A DNA stretch of 64,000 bases from Sarcophilus harrisii (Eukaryota; Chordata; Mammalia; Dasyuromorphia; Dasyuridae), in contig NC_045428.1 in the NCBI RefSeq assembly GCF_902635505.1, positions 152,097,641 to 152,161,640 of the forward strand, given 5' to 3'. Both the position numbers and the translations under genes were made by a program. Each line of letters begins with the position of its first letter. The first letter of the stretch is position 1. Below the pieces are notes generated by a model, which ran no database searches, had not been told where the DNA came from, and saw only the letters and a list, made by a program, of their open reading frames with translations. Positions 43,073 through 53,787 of the stretch are shown here, piece after piece.

Positions 43073-43530
43073 GGCTGACATATTGATGCTGTTAGTGGCA
43101 GTGCAGAGAGTTGTGGAAATCCCCTCTGGTTGGAGATGCAGGTCCAAAGAATTCACAAACCCCAAAAATCTGAATGGCAAAAGAGAAGTTTATTGGCACT
43201 GAAAAACCAGCTTTGCTAGGAAGACAGATTCCTCATTGGCAAGAGGTGCTGGTAGAAAAATAACAAAAGGTTATCACTGAGAAGAGGCTCTCTTCACACT
43301 GGGCAGGAGTCCTGGAAGGAAGCTTTGACAAGAAGAGAGTTTTGTCGGACTTCTGCAAAAAGTTGGAGTTCAAAATGGTCATTTTATAACAAATCTGAGA
43401 ATCCTGGGGCGTCTATTGTCATTGCCCCCAGATCTAGATTTCCAGTTGAAAAGAAAGTACTTATCTTGGGAGTTTCAAGCCATTCAATAACAGGGAGCTT
43501 TCAGTGTTCACCCCCATCAATATGACAAAA
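43073..43530 (-). mobile_element. LTR-like fossil (probable solo LTR)
   Basis: A block of about 455 bp begins TGACATATTGATG and ends CATCAATATGACA, giving TG…CA ends with a 13-bp terminal inverted repeat (one mismatch). On the minus strand an AATAAA polyadenylation signal lies at about 43190, roughly 120 bp before the proposed end, as expected for R-U5. No coding region is attached, so it would be a solo LTR. I see no clear target duplication. A DNA transposon with inverted ends is the alternative. Family and age are not identified. Confidence 0.4.
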
Positions 43531-43564
43531 CCATTTGATCATTCTACTTGACCTAAGGATCATA

Positions 43565-43665
43565 AGTAGAAATTGCAAAGAGGCAGATTTAGGCATAATA
43601 AGGAAAAACTTCCTAATGATGATAGCTAAATAGTTTCTGTGAGCATTAGTGAGTTCCTTTTCACT
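43565..43665 (+). repeat. L3/CR1 fragment
   Basis: AAAGAGGCAGATTTAGGCATAATAAGGAAAAACTTCCTAATGATGATAGCT is the sense counterpart of the L3/CR1 text at 17028-17800. Confidence 0.7.
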
Positions 43666-43679
43666 TGGAAATCTTTTTT

Positions 43680-43782
43680 GTTATTGTTGAGTTGTTTTTT
43701 AGTTATGTCCAACTCTTTGTGATTCCAGTTAGGGTTTTCTTGGCAAACATTCTGGAGGAGTTTCCTTCTGCTCATTATATAA
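43680..43782 (-). repeat. MAR1-like SINE tail
   Basis: GTTATTGTTGAGTTGTTTTTTAGTTATGTCCAACTCTTTGTGATTCC, GTTTTCTTGGCAAACATTCTGGAGGAG: the RTE-like tail only. Confidence 0.75.
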
Positions 43783-43784
43783 GA

Positions 43785-43915
43785 CCATTGTTTTAGAGTT
43801 GGAAGACATCTCAGAGGACTTCCACTTCAACCCACTCATGTGGGTATACAGAGAGTTGTATGATGACTTGCCTAAAGTCACACAAATCCAAGAAGTATTA
43901 GTTGAAGACATTGTT
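43785..43915 (-). repeat. MIR with L2-like tail
   Basis: GTTTTAGAGTTGGAAGACATCTCAGAGGACTTCCACTTCAACCC and GACTTGCCTAAAGTCACACAAATCC in antisense order. Confidence 0.7.
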
Positions 43916-43919
43916 TTGT

Positions 43920-44980
43920 TTTTCCCTGAATCCAGAATATGAATGTCACATAGTATTGTTGCTTTTAATTTATTTTCTGGAGAAGAATGCTGAAGACAGT
44001 GACAATACATTGTATAAACTGCCCTGCTGAAATGCTAACAAAGGCTCTCCTCTGCTGGAGCGGGAGAGCTGAAACATTAATTCTATTTTCTCAGCATTTG
44101 TAGCACGTCTGTCACCTTAGCACACCGATGATTTATGTAAAAGCCTCTGTGTTGTTTCTCATAACATAACAAAACTTTCATATTGAAACTAAAATAGAGA
44201 GGAATAACAAGGACACTACATAGTAAGAGAGAACACAGAACTTACTCTCAACCTCTTACTATATGAGATTCTTTTTTTTTTTTTTAATTTTTTTAAATAA
44301 AGGGTCTATACTTTTCCAAGCTTTCAAAAAGAAGAAAAAATATATGTTCCTCAGAGCCCATTTACTGTTTAGAAGCCAAATAACTAAATTAGGCCTCTGA
44401 TTCCCTATAAATGTATATATTTATGTATGTATATAAACACATATTTGTTGATATTTCTTGGAAATAGCTCCATGGAGAGAACAGAGAATCAAAAGTTTAT
44501 TTAAAAAAAAAAAAAATATAATGTTTCACCTGAAAATGTTCCCTCAGGAGTACATACAAAATCAAATATGTGATCTGAAAAGGGAATTTCTCAGATAGAA
44601 AAGTAATATTATACGTCTAATCCAAATGTTTTCATTGTATTGAAAATGAAACAGGCTCCCCCTATAAGTGAATTGCCTTAGACAAGGTCCTGTAGCCATT
44701 TAGTGTCTGAAGGGAAGGCCAGTATGGCTCCTGTGATTCATGGTGATCATTATCTGTGCTTCACTCTTTGAAATTATGTGTAGTAAAGACTTCCTAAGTG
44801 CTGATATATTCAAGCTTCTGTATGGACTTTCTCTGTTAGCTTATAGACTTAAAGCCAATCTGATTAGCCCCAAATATTTGTGGATTCTTAGGAAGTATCT
44901 CTTCTCTCTACAGTTTATGGGCTGATACAAAAGAGTTTTTATGGCAGACAGATTTTAAAATGGAATCCTAATATATGTTC
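43920..44980. other. Unassigned DNA, possible conserved block
   Basis: No gene recognised. The stretch at about 44020-44200 (CTCCTCTGCTGGAGCGGGAGAGCTG, CACGTCTGTCACCTTAGCACACCGATGATTTATG) is repeat-free, keeps three CpGs and contains an ATGATTTATG-type homeodomain motif. It may be a small conserved noncoding element. Confidence 0.3.
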
Positions 44981-44981
44981 A

Positions 44982-45080
44982 TTCAATCAATAGATATTTA
45001 ATTGCTTACTTTGTTAGAAACTGAATTACAACAAAAATAATATAATTTGTGCCCTCCAGAAGTTTATATTCTACTGTTCC
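44982..45080 (-). repeat. L2 3' end
   Basis: CATTCAATCAATAGATATTTAATTGCTTACTTTGTTAG … GTGCCCTCCAGAAGTTTATATTCTACTG. Confidence 0.65.
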
Positions 45081-45119
45081 ACATGAGTGAATGCATGGTG
45101 ATTTGAAGAAGAAAGGAAC

Positions 45120-45665
45120 TTGTCAGATCATGGCAGTGATGGGGTGCAGAGGTGTGAACCCCCAAAAGTTATGGAGATTTGAGCCAGTATGGTGGGTTAT
45201 CTTAAAGAATTTGTAGGCTTAGATCATCTTCAAATCAAGAGGCAAAGATTTTATTATGCTGTTGGCAGTGGACTATGTTCCTAATGAGCTAACCATTGTG
45301 ATGCTTAGAAAGTGGGCTAAGTTCTTAAAAGGAGGCAATAAGAAATGGTATACCAGTAGATTCTTTTATAGGAGAAAAATGACTTTGGGTGTTGACAGCT
45401 ATAATTTGGCTGTATGATTTAATGCAGTAGCTGTGGGGTCATGATAATTTTGTTAATGCAAGGAATTGGACAAGGAATTCAACAAAGGCCTACTTCAAGA
45501 AAGACCCATCCACTTAAGGACAGCAAAAGACCTACTTAAGGACAAGATTATCTTATCAATGCTCCTCCCTGTTTGCTTATGGGAGTAAGTTGGCCTTCCA
45601 ACTGTACCCAGTAATTTAGGCTCTCTTGCCCTTCTTTTGGCTCATCTAGTTACCAAGAACCTGGG
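45120..45665 (-). mobile_element. Possible LTR-like fossil
   Basis: About 540 bp of mixed composition, with AATAAAATCTTTGCCTCTTG on the minus strand (around 45240-45260), which resembles an LTR polyadenylation region. No named repeat, no coding region and no clear ends were found. A T run at 45668-45690 follows. This is a weak, orientation-only guess. Confidence 0.25.
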
Positions 45666-45784
45666 ATTTTTTTTTTTTTTTTTTTTGCTGGAGTCTACTT
45701 ACTCCATCAGCAGGCTTTTAAAAAAAAAGGTGGATCAGAGAAAATAGGACTATGAATAATCTTAGCTAAAGTAGAGGAGGAAAC

Positions 45785-45988
45785 TTGAGAGGCAATATAG
45801 TACAGAGTAGAAAAGGCACTTGATCTGGATTTAAAGGACCTGATTTAAAATTTTATCTCAAGTCACTTTCTACTTGTGTGACTTTGGGTAAGTCATTTAA
45901 TCTCTCTAACCTCAGTTTCTTCATTTGTAAAATGAAGGGTTTGGACAAGGTGGCTTCTTCAAGTTTTGCATCCATAATCAAGTGCCAA
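45785..45988 (+). repeat. MIR-type SINE with L2-like tail
   Basis: GGCAATATAGTACAGAGTAG, TTGTGTGACTTTGGGTAAGTCATTTAATCTCTCTAACCTCAGTTTCTTCATTTGTAAAATGAAGGG, TTGGACAAGGTGGCTTCTTCAAG. Confidence 0.8.
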
Positions 45989-46104
45989 ATCAAAATAATA
46001 TCAGGGATTTGAGAGAACATTGTTCATTCTTAGAATCCTAGGTCTCAATCCTTACCTAAACTACCTGCTCTCTCTCTAAACCAGTGTCATGTAGAATCAC
46101 AAAA

Positions 46105-46275
46105 TATTAGAATTGCAAAGGAATCATGGTGTTATAGGATTTTTGAGCTTTAAGGGATCTAGAGAATTTTCTATTGCTAACTTACAGATAAGGCAACTAA
46201 TGCCTAAAGAAAGTTGACTCCTTTAAGTTTATCCAGTTGTGCCAATAGCAGAGCTGGGAGTTGACTTTGCATTGA
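46105..46275 (-). repeat. MIR-type SINE
   Basis: TATAGGATTTTTGAGCTTTAAGGGATCTAGAG, ACTTACAGATAAGGCAACTAATGCC and AGCAGAGCTGGGAGTTGACTTTGC in antisense order. Confidence 0.65.
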
Positions 46276-46429
46276 AGTCATTGTTCTCTTCACAAACATT
46301 TTCTTAAAGGTTTATTAAGACATGGAATTCTTGGGAAAATGCATTTGCAAATGCATTAATATATGATGTGAAACTACTGTACATGGCATTTATTTGGCTA
46401 TACAAAGAATAAATAATCCTTGTGTGATG

Positions 46430-46800
46430 ATCACCTATGAGAGACTTAACTCTTCTCAACATTAATCCAAGATAATTCCAATAGACTTGGGATAGAAAAT
46501 GCCATCCAGAGAAAGAATTATGGAGACTGAACGCAGATCAAAGCATACTATTTTCACTTTTTTTGTTCTTTCTTGTGTTTTTTTCTTTTGGTTTTGATTT
46601 TTCTTTCATAACATGACTGATATGGAAATAGGTTTGAAATGATTGTTCATGTATAACCTATATTAAATTGCTTACTGTCTTGAGGAAGGGGAAAGGAAGG
46701 AAGGAAGGAATAAAAAAATTAGAACTAAGATTCTTATAAAAGTGAATGATGAAAACAATCTTTACATGTAATTGGAAAAAATAAAATACTATTAAGTCAA
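46430..46800 (+). mobile_element. L1 3'-UTR end
   Basis: GACTTGGGATAGAAAATGCCATCCAGAG, GGAGACTGAACGCAGATCAAAGCATACTATTTTC, ATAACATGACTGATATGGAAATAGG, TTACTGTCTTGAGGAAGGGG, CATGTAATTGGAAAAAATAAAATACTATT. Same subfamily as 4822-5170. Confidence 0.85.
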
Positions 46801-46879
46801 AAAATTAAATTAAATTAAAAAATATACAATCTTTGTTTGTTTTAAAGTTTTACAACCCTGAAGTTTTCCCTTACATCTT

Positions 46880-47905
46880 GCAAATAACCAATGTGATGGC
46901 AATAATCAATGTTGGATACACTGTTGTATTATTAGTAGAGCTGTTAATCAATACAACCATTTTGGTAATCAATTTAGAATTATGCAAATAAAATAACTAA
47001 AATATCCATATCGTTTGACCCAGAAATTACAGGTTGGTGCTTATGTCCCAAGAAGGTTCTTTATAAGAAGGTTCCTTATACATTAAAATATTTATAGCAG
47101 CACTTTTTGTGGTAGTAAGCCTTGGAAACAAATGTTTATCACTTGGGGAATAGCTATAATGAATGTAATGGATTATTACTGTGCTATAAGAAACAATAAA
47201 TAGGATGTAATGGACTATTACTGTGCTATAAGAAACCATAAATATGATGAATATAGAGAAGCATAGGAAGACTTACATGAGTTGATGCAGAGTAAAGTAA
47301 GCAAAGATAATAAAACAACACACACAATTGTTTGATAATGCAAGTGGAACAAAACAATTACGCACACACACATACAAAGCTAAAGTGAATTCTGTGAAAT
47401 TACAAATAATAATATTTTTGTTTTTTGTTGAGTTGTATCATATTCTTTGTGACCCTATTTGAGTTATTATTATTATTTTTTTATAAGATGATGAGATTTA
47501 AGCGACTTGCCTAGAATTACACAGTTAATATTGTCAAGTGTCTGAGACTGGTTTTGAGCCCAGGTTCTTCAGGCTCCAGGGCAATTACTCTATCCAATGT
47601 GTCATCCAGCTGCATGATACCAAAGGAAAACTATGAAAAGAAATCTCCTCCTTGCCAACTTCATTCATTTGCAGACATGGGTGGTCCTTGAGTGTGGAAC
47701 ACTGAATATAATGTTGAGAATTTTTTTTTCCAATATGTTGATTGGCTTTCCTTTTCTCTAATTTTTGTTTTCTTTTTCTGTCTTTAAAAATACCATTTGT
47801 TACATGGGCTGGCTTTTCTGGGAGGGAGAGGAAGAGGAATGAATATCAAGAGAAATTCTGGGATGTAAAAAACAAAAGATCAAACATTTATTTTAAAAGC
47901 TCAAG
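46880..47905 (+). mobile_element. Older LINE (L1-type) ORF2 end and 3' UTR, split by SINE
   Basis: At 46940-47300 sense text corresponds to the L1 ORF2 C-terminal region (GCAAATAAAATAACTAAAATATCCATATCGTTTGACCC, TTATAGCAGCACTTTTTGTGGTAGTAAGCC, TGGATTATTACTGTGCTATAAGAAA). It continues at 47618-47905 (TTGCAGACATGGGTGG, TATGTTGATTGGCTTTCC, GTTACATGGGCTGGCTTTTCTGGGAGGGAG, GGGATGTAAAAAACAAAAGATC). A 42-bp tandem duplication (47163-47204 and 47205-47246) lies in the ORF2 part. Frames are closed. Confidence 0.6.
47425..47617 (-). repeat. MAR1-like SINE inside the LINE
   Basis: GTTGAGTTGTATCATATTCTTTGTGACCCTATTTGAG, CGACTTGCCTAGAATTACACAG, AGTGTCTGAGACTGGTTTTGAGCCCAGG, CTCTATCCAATGTGTCATCCAGCTGC in antisense order; part of the tail is deleted. 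Confidence 0.75.
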
Positions 47906-48298
47906 TTTGAATATTGCTAAAATGCTTAATTTCTTTCTCATTTGTTCTACTAATGATTGAGAATATCTTCATTAAAAAATGTATAGTAAGGAGTGTTTAA
48001 ATCCATGAAACATTTAAAAGCTTTCACAGGGATGGACAACAACTCTCTAAAAGATAGTTTAGACAGAGATTCTCTAAGTTTTCCTACCTGACTAGATCTG
48101 ATCGCCAAACAGCAACAACTACAATAGCCACAACAATCACAACAGCCCCCAAACAACTACCATCCACCTTCATACCCTGTTTTCTCATCAGTTTGCTCAA
48201 TATTTCTTGTTATTTCTATAGACCCTCCTTTTAATAGGAGGAATTTTTATCTGACTGGATCTATTTCCATGTGATTCATTTTCTCCCTAGAATTGATT
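47906..48298. other. Unassigned DNA with (CAACA)-rich stretch
   Basis: 48100-48180 is rich in ACAACA and opens a Cys-rich antisense frame by composition only. No gene was seen. Confidence 0.45.
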
Positions 48299-48725
48299 TT
48301 TTTAAAAATTATTTTATTTAATAGCCTTTTATTTACAGGATATATGCATGGGTAACTTTACAGCATTAACAATTGCCAAACCTCTTGTTCCAATTTTTCA
48401 CCTCTTACCCCCCCACCCCCTCCCCTAGATGGCAGGATGACCAGTAGATGTTAAATATATTAAAATATAAATTAGATACACAATAAGTATACATGACCAA
48501 AACGTTATTTTGCTGTACAAAAAGAATCAGACTCTGAAATATTGTACAATTAGCTTGTGAAGGAAATCAAAAATGCAGGTGTGTATAAATATAGGGATTG
48601 GGAATTCAATGTAATGGTTTTTAGTCATCTCCCAGAGTTCTTTTTCTGGGCATAGCTGGTTCAGTTCATTACTGCTCCATTAGAAATGATTTGGTTGATC
48701 TCGTTGCTGAGGATGGCCTGGTCCA

Positions 48726-51700
48726 TCAGAACTGGTCATCATATAGTATTGTTGTTGAAGTATATAATGATCTCCTGGTCCTGCTCATTTCACTCAGCAT
48801 CAGTTCGTGTAAGTCTCTCCAGGCCTTTCTGAAATTATCCTGTTGGTCATTTCTTACAGAACAGTAATATTCCATAATATTCATATACCACAATTTATTC
48901 AGCCATTCTCCAACTGATGGACATCCATTCAGTTTCCAGTTTTTAGCCACTACAAAAAGGGCTGCCACAAACATTCGTGCACATACAGGTCCCTTTCCCT
49001 TCTTTATAATCTCTTTGGGATATAATCCCAGTAGTAACACTGCTGGATCAAAGGGTATGCACAGTTTGATAACTTTTTGAGCATAGTTCCAAACTACTCT
49101 CCAAAATGGTTGGATTCGTTCACAACTCCACCAACAATGAATCAATGTCCCAGTTTTCCCACATCCCCTCCAACAATCATCATTATTTTTTCCTGTCATC
49201 TTAGCCAATCTGACAGGTGTGTAGTGGTATCTTAGAGTTGTCTTAATTTGCATTTCTCTGATTAATAATGACTTGGAGCATCTTTTCATATGACTAGAAA
49301 TAGTTTCAATTTCTTCATCTGAGAATTGTCTGTTCATATCCTTTGACCATTTTTCAATTGGAGAATGGCTTGATTTTTTATAAATTAGAGTTAATTCTCT
49401 ATATATTTTGGAAATGAGGCCTTTATCAGAACCTTTGACTGTAAAAATATTTTCCCAGTTTATTGCTTCCCTTCTAATCTTGTCTGCATTAGTTTTGTTT
49501 GTACAAAAACTTTTCAGTTTGGTATAATCGAAATTTTCTATTTTGTGATCAGTAATGATCTCTAGTTCTGCTTTGGTCATAAAGACCTTCCCCTTCCACA
49601 GGTCTGAGAGGTAAACTATCCTATGTTCCTCTAATTTATTAATAATTTCATTCTTTATGCCTAGGTCATGAACCCATTTTGACCTTATCTTGGTGTACGG
49701 CGTTAAGTATGGATCAATGCCTAGTTTCTGCCATATTAGTTTCCAATTTTCCCAGCAATTTTTATCAAACAGTAAGTTCTTATCCCAAAAGCTGGGATCT
49801 TTGGGTTTGTCAAAGACTAGGTTGCTATATTTGTTGACTGTTTTATCCCTTGAACCTAATCTATTCCACTGATCAACTAATCTATTCCTTAGCCAATACC
49901 AAATAGTTTTGGTAACTGCTGCTCTATAATATAATTTTAGATCTGGTACAGCTAAGCCACCATCATTTGATTTTTTTTTCATTAATTCCCTTGAAATTCT
50001 TGACCTTTTGTTTTTCCATATGAACTTTGTTGTTATTTTTTCTAGGTCATTAAAATAGTTTTTTGGGAGTCTGATTGGTATAGCGCTAAATAAATAGATT
50101 AGTTTAGGTAATATTGTCATCTTTATTATATTTGCTCGCCCTATCCAAGAGCATTTAATATTTTTCCAATTGGTTAGATCAGACTTAATTTGTGTGAAAA
50201 GTGGTCTGTAATTTTGCTCATAAAGTTTCTGATTTTCCCTTGGCAGATAGATTCCTAAATATTTTATATTATCAGTAGTTACTTTAAATGGAATTTCTCT
50301 TTGTAACTCTGACTGTTGGATTTTGTTAGTGATATATAAGAATGCTGATGACTTATGTGGGTTTATTTTATAACCAGCAACTTTGCTAAAGTTGTGGATT
50401 ATTTCTAATAACTTTTTAGCAGAATCTCTGGGGTTCTCTAAGTATACCATCATGTCATCGGCAAAGAGTGATAATTTGGCTTCCTCATTGCCTATTCTTA
50501 TTCCTTTAATCTCTTTCTCAGCTCTTATTGCTATAGCTAGCGTTTCTAATACAATATTAAATAGTAACGGTGATAGTGGGCAACCTTGTTTCACTCCAGA
50601 TCTTATTGGGAATGGTTGCAGTTTGTCTCCATTACATATGATGCTTACTGATGGTTTTAAATAGATGCTGCTGATTATTTTAAGGAAAAGTCCATTTATT
50701 CCTATACTCTCAAGTGTTTTTAATAGGAATGGATGTTGGATTTTATCAAATGCTTTTTCTGCATCTATTGAGATGATCATATGGTTTTTGTTAATTTGGT
50801 TATTAACATGGCCAATTATATTGATAGTTTTCCTAATATTGAACCAGCCCTGCATTCCTGGTATAAATCCTACTTGATCATAGTGTATTATCTTGGAGAT
50901 GATTTTCTGTAGTCTTTTTGCTAATATCTTATTTAAGATTTTAGCATCAATATTCATTAGGGAGATTGGTCTATAATTTTCTTTCTCTGTTTTCAGCCTA
51001 CCTGGTTTAGGTATCAGTACCATGTCTGTGTCATAGAAGGAATTTGGTAGGACTCCTTCATTCCCTATTTTATCAAATAATTTATATAGCATTGGGGCCA
51101 ATTGTTCTTTAAATGTTTGGTAAAATTCACATGTAAATCCATCTGGTCCTGGGGATTTTTTCTTAGGGAGTTGTTTAATTGCCTGTTCTATTTCTTTTTC
51201 TGAAATGGGACTATTCAAGCAATTTACTTCTTCCTCTGTTAGTCTGGGAAGTCTGTATTTTTGGAGGTAGTCATCCATTTCACTTAGGTTATCAAATTTA
51301 TTGGCATAAAGTTGAGCAAAATAACTCCTTATTATTTCTCTAATTTCCTCTTCATTGGTGGAAAGTTCTCCCTTTTCATTTTTAAGACTACTAATTTCAT
51401 TTTCCTCCCTCCTTTTTCTAATCAGATTTACCAAAGGCTTATCTATTTTATTGGCTTTTTCATAGAACCAACTCTTAGTTTTATTAATTAGTTCAATAGT
51501 TTTTTTACTTTCAATATTTTTAATTTCTCCTTTTAATTTTAGAATTTCCAATTTAGTATTTGATTGGGGGTTTTTAATTTGGTCTTTTTTTAGTTTTTTT
51601 AGTTGCAAGCCCAATTCATTAATCTTTTCTTTCTCTGTTTTATTCAAGTAAGCCTCTAAGGATATAAAATTCCCTCTTATTACCGCTTTGGCTGCATCCC

Positions 51701-52559
51701 ACAAATTTTGGTATGATGTCTCATCATTGTCATTATCTTGAGTGAAATTATTAATTGTATCTATAATTTGCTGCTTCACCCAATCATTCTTTAAGATGAG
51801 ATTGTTTAGTTTCCAATTACTTTTTGGTCTATTTCCCCCTAACTTTTTGTTGAATGTAGTTTTTATTGCATCATGATCTGAAAAGAAAGCATTTACTATT
51901 TCTGCTTTCTTGCATTTAATTTTGAGGTCTTTATGTCCTAATATATGGTCAATTTTTGAATAGGTTCCATGAACTGCTGAGAAGAAAGTATATTCCCTTC
52001 TATCTCCATTCAATTTTCTCCAAAGATCCAACATACCTAATTTTTCTAATATTCTATTTACTTCTTTAATTTCTTTCTTATTTGTTTTGTGGTTTGATTT
52101 GTCTAATTCTGAGAGTGCAAGGTTGAGATCTCCTACTATTACAGTTTTGTTGTCTATTTCTTCTTGCAACTCTCTTAACTTCTCCTTTAGGAAGTTGAGT
52201 GCCATACCACTTGGTGCATATATGTTTAATATTGATATTGCTTCGTTGTTTATGCTACCCTTTAGCAGGATGTAGTTTCCTTCCTTATCTCTTTTAATTA
52301 GATCAATTTTTACTTTTGCTTGATCTGAGATAAGGATGGCTACCCCTGCTTTTTTGACTTCACCTGAAGCATAATAGATTTTGCTCCAGCCTTTTACCTT
52401 TACTCTATATGTATCCCCCTGCTTTAAATGTGTTTCTTGTAAACAACATATTGTAGGGTTCTGACTTTTGATCCAGTCTGCTATCTGCCTCCTCTTTATG
52501 GGGGAGTTCATCCCATTCACATTTACGGTTAGAATTACTAAATCTGTATTTCCTGCCAT
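48726..52559 (-). CDS. L1 ORF2p: endonuclease / reverse transcriptase, open frame
   Basis: ORF2p nicks target DNA and reverse-transcribes L1 RNA at the nick. The frame is open for 1292 codons from 52604; I prefer the 16th codon (ATG at 52557-52559), because [16 protein letters not shown] aligns with the human L1 ORF2 start and gives 1277 residues against 1275 in human. Numbering from the longer start, APE endonuclease residues are present: N30, E57 in CLQETH, Y129 in NIYAP, D159 and N161 in GDLN, D219/H220, D243/H244 in SDHDA. The RT shows SIDAEKAFD (D613) and FADD (714-717). The C-terminal cysteine motif [18 protein letters not shown] starts at about 1144, and the end is ILYDDQF, stop TGA at 48726-48728. 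No stop or frameshift is seen. Activity is inference; the element itself is truncated. Confidence 0.95.
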   Translation of the reverse strand: MAGNTDLVILTVNVNGMNSPIKRRQIADWIKSQNPTICCLQETHLKQGDTYRVKVKGWSKIYYASGEVKKAGVAILISDQAKVKIDLIKRDKEGNYILLKGSINNEAISILNIYAPSGMALNFLKEKLRELQEEIDNKTVIVGDLNLALSELDKSNHKTNKKEIKEVNRILEKLGMLDLWRKLNGDRREYTFFSAVHGTYSKIDHILGHKDLKIKCKKAEIVNAFFSDHDAIKTTFNKKLGGNRPKSNWKLNNLILKNDWVKQQIIDTINNFTQDNDNDETSYQNLWDAAKAVIRGNFISLEAYLNKTEKEKINELGLQLKKLKKDQIKNPQSNTKLEILKLKGEIKNIESKKTIELINKTKSWFYEKANKIDKPLVNLIRKRREENEISSLKNEKGELSTNEEEIREIIRSYFAQLYANKFDNLSEMDDYLQKYRLPRLTEEEVNCLNSPISEKEIEQAIKQLPKKKSPGPDGFTCEFYQTFKEQLAPMLYKLFDKIGNEGVLPNSFYDTDMVLIPKPGRLKTEKENYRPISLMNIDAKILNKILAKRLQKIISKIIHYDQVGFIPGMQGWFNIRKTINIIGHVNNQINKNHMIISIDAEKAFDKIQHPFLLKTLESIGINGLFLKIISSIYLKPSVSIICNGDKLQPFPIRSGVKQGCPLSPLLFNIVLETLAIAIRAEKEIKGIRIGNEEAKLSLFADDMMVYLENPRDSAKKLLEIIHNFSKVAGYKINPHKSSAFLYITNKIQQSELQREIPFKVTTDNIKYLGIYLPRENQKLYEQNYRPLFTQIKSDLTNWKNIKCSWIGRANIIKMTILPKLIYLFSAIPIRLPKNYFNDLEKITTKFIWKNKRSRISRELMKKKSNDGGLAVPDLKLYYRAAVTKTIWYWLRNRLVDQWNRLGSRDKTVNKYSNLVFDKPKDPSFWDKNLLFDKNCWENWKLIWQKLGIDPYLTPYTKIRSKWVHDLGIKNEIINKLEEHRIVYLSDLWKGKVFMTKAELEIITDHKIENFDYTKLKSFCTNKTNADKIRREAINWENIFTVKGSDKGLISKIYRELTLIYKKSSHSPIEKWSKDMNRQFSDEEIETISSHMKRCSKSLLIREMQIKTTLRYHYTPVRLAKMTGKNNDDCWRGCGKTGTLIHCWWSCERIQPFWRVVWNYAQKVIKLCIPFDPAVLLLGLYPKEIIKKGKGPVCARMFVAALFVVAKNWKLNGCPSVGEWLNKLWYMNIMEYYCSVRNDQQDNFRKAWRDLHELMLSEMSRTRRSLYTSTTILYDDQF

Positions 52560-53092
52560 CCTAATAACCCCAGATTGTGCTTTACTTATTCTTGCCTCCC
52601 CCAACCCTCTTTCCCCCTTTTAAACTTATGTACCCCTCTTGTATCACGATACTTATCCTCTTTATAATCCCTCCCTCCCCCCCTTTGAGTCTTTCCCCCT
52701 TCCTTCCCTTATTACTCTTTTTCTTTTCCCTTTTCCTCTCCCCCGTTTTTAATGAGGCGAGAGAGAATTTTCTCTAAAACAAATGTCAATTATTTTTTCT
52801 TTGAGCCAACTCTGATGAGAGTAAGATTCACACAATGTTCCTCCCCCTCTCTAAATTCCCTCAGATATGATAAGTTTCCTTAGCCTCTTTGTGGGATGTG
52901 GTTTCCCTCTTTTTATCCCTCCTTCCCACCTTATTCTGCCATCATCCCTTTTCCATATCTACTTCCCTTTTTTATGTTATATCAGTACAATCAAAATTAT
53001 ACATGTATTCTTTTTGTATATCCACAACAGAAATACAATTCTCAAGAGTTATTTTTACCTTTTCTGCATCTCTTGAGTTCTATGGTTGGAGA

Positions 53093-53345
53093 TCAAATTT
53101 TTTGTTTAGTTCTTGGTTTTTTCTTCAGAAACAAATGGAATTCATTTGTTTCATTAAATGTCCATCTTCTTCCCTGGAAGAAAATGCTCAGCTTAGCTGG
53201 GTAGTTTATTCTTGGCTGCATTCCAAGTTTTTGTGCCTTTCGGAATATCAGATTCCAGGCCCTTCTTTCCTTTAATGTAGAGGCAGCCAGATCTTGGGTG
53301 ATCCTTATTGTGGCACCTCGGTATTTGATTTGTAAGAAGCCTACT
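53093..53345 (-). pseudogene. L1 ORF1p C-terminal fragment
   Basis: The minus strand encodes YRGATIRITQDLAASTLKER, RAWNLIFRKAQKLGMQPRIN, YPAKLSIFFQGRRWTFNETN and EFHLFLKKKPRTKQKI, then TGA at 53093-53095. It aligns with the C-terminal domain of human L1 ORF1p (PIRLTADLS…ARREWGPIF…QPRISYPAKLSF), the RNA-binding part. The coiled coil and RRM are missing because of the 5' truncation. The frame is open as far as it goes. Confidence 0.9.
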
Positions 53346-53349
53346 GGTA

Positions 53350-53690
53350 TAATGGGAGACAGTGTTATGTGGGAGAAAGAAGACTGGATCTAGGATTAAG
53401 AAATTTGTATTTGAACCCCAACTTTGCCATTTGGTAGTTGTGTGACTTTGAACAAAAGCTAGAACTTACAATTGGCTGGGACCCTAGAAATCATATAGCT
53501 CAACCATCTCATTTTGCAGGTGGGGAAATGGAGTTCCAAAGAAGCCCAAGATCACATAGATAATTAGTAAATGAATTAGGTTTCAAAACCAGATCATTCA
53601 ATGTAGTTGAGTTTTAGTTTCAGTATCAAATAAGAGGTTTGGATTAAATGATCTCTAATATGCCTAAAAATGTGAGCAATACTAAATTAC
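53350..53690 (+). repeat. MIR split by an opposite MIR
   Basis: The sense head (GACAGTGTTATGTGGGAGAAAGAAGACTGG … TTGAACCCCAACTTTGCC … TTGTGTGACTTTGAACAA) ends at about 53455. The sense tail (AGTTTCAGTATCAAATAAGAGGTTTGGATTAAATGATCTCTAA) resumes at about 53607. A second, antisense MIR-type element lies between them. Confidence 0.6.
53456..53606 (-). repeat. MIR-type SINE nested in MIR
   Basis: AACTTACAATTGGCTGGGACCCTAGAAATCATATAGCTCAACC, CATTTTGCAGGTGGGGAAATGGAG and GCCCAAGATCACATAGATAATTAG in antisense order. Confidence 0.65.
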
Positions 53691-53787
53691 TATTTCCCAT
53701 ATAGAGTTATTTCAATTTAATAGCTTTTGCATGAACATTTCCCTTTCTAGCCTTTAAAACCTCCTGCACTTTAGAAAACTTTCAAAG

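Larger units (their letters stand above)
48300..53345 (-). mobile_element. L1 retrotransposon, 5'-truncated in ORF1, ORF2 open
   Basis: The parts run from right to left on the minus strand: the last 80-odd codons of ORF1 (about 53345-53093), a purine-rich spacer of 533 bp, ORF2 (52559-48726) and a 3' UTR of about 420 bp, ending in the CTATTAAATAAAATAA… A-rich end near 48300. It lacks the promoter and most of ORF1, so it cannot move by itself. The right edge is uncertain by about 20 bp. A short TTGATTT occurs near both edges but I could not place a firm target duplication. It is the least damaged LINE here and belongs to the same subfamily as 34780-37969 and 18889-19106. Confidence 0.95.

Noticed and set aside
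47950-48156. Cys-rich 68-codon antisense frame
   Set aside because: The Cys run comes from an ACAACA-rich stretch; there is no signal peptide or spacing like known Cys-rich peptides.
49690-52777. Plus-strand frames of 60-93 codons across the L1
   Set aside because: They are antisense shadows of the minus-strand ORF2 and spacer.
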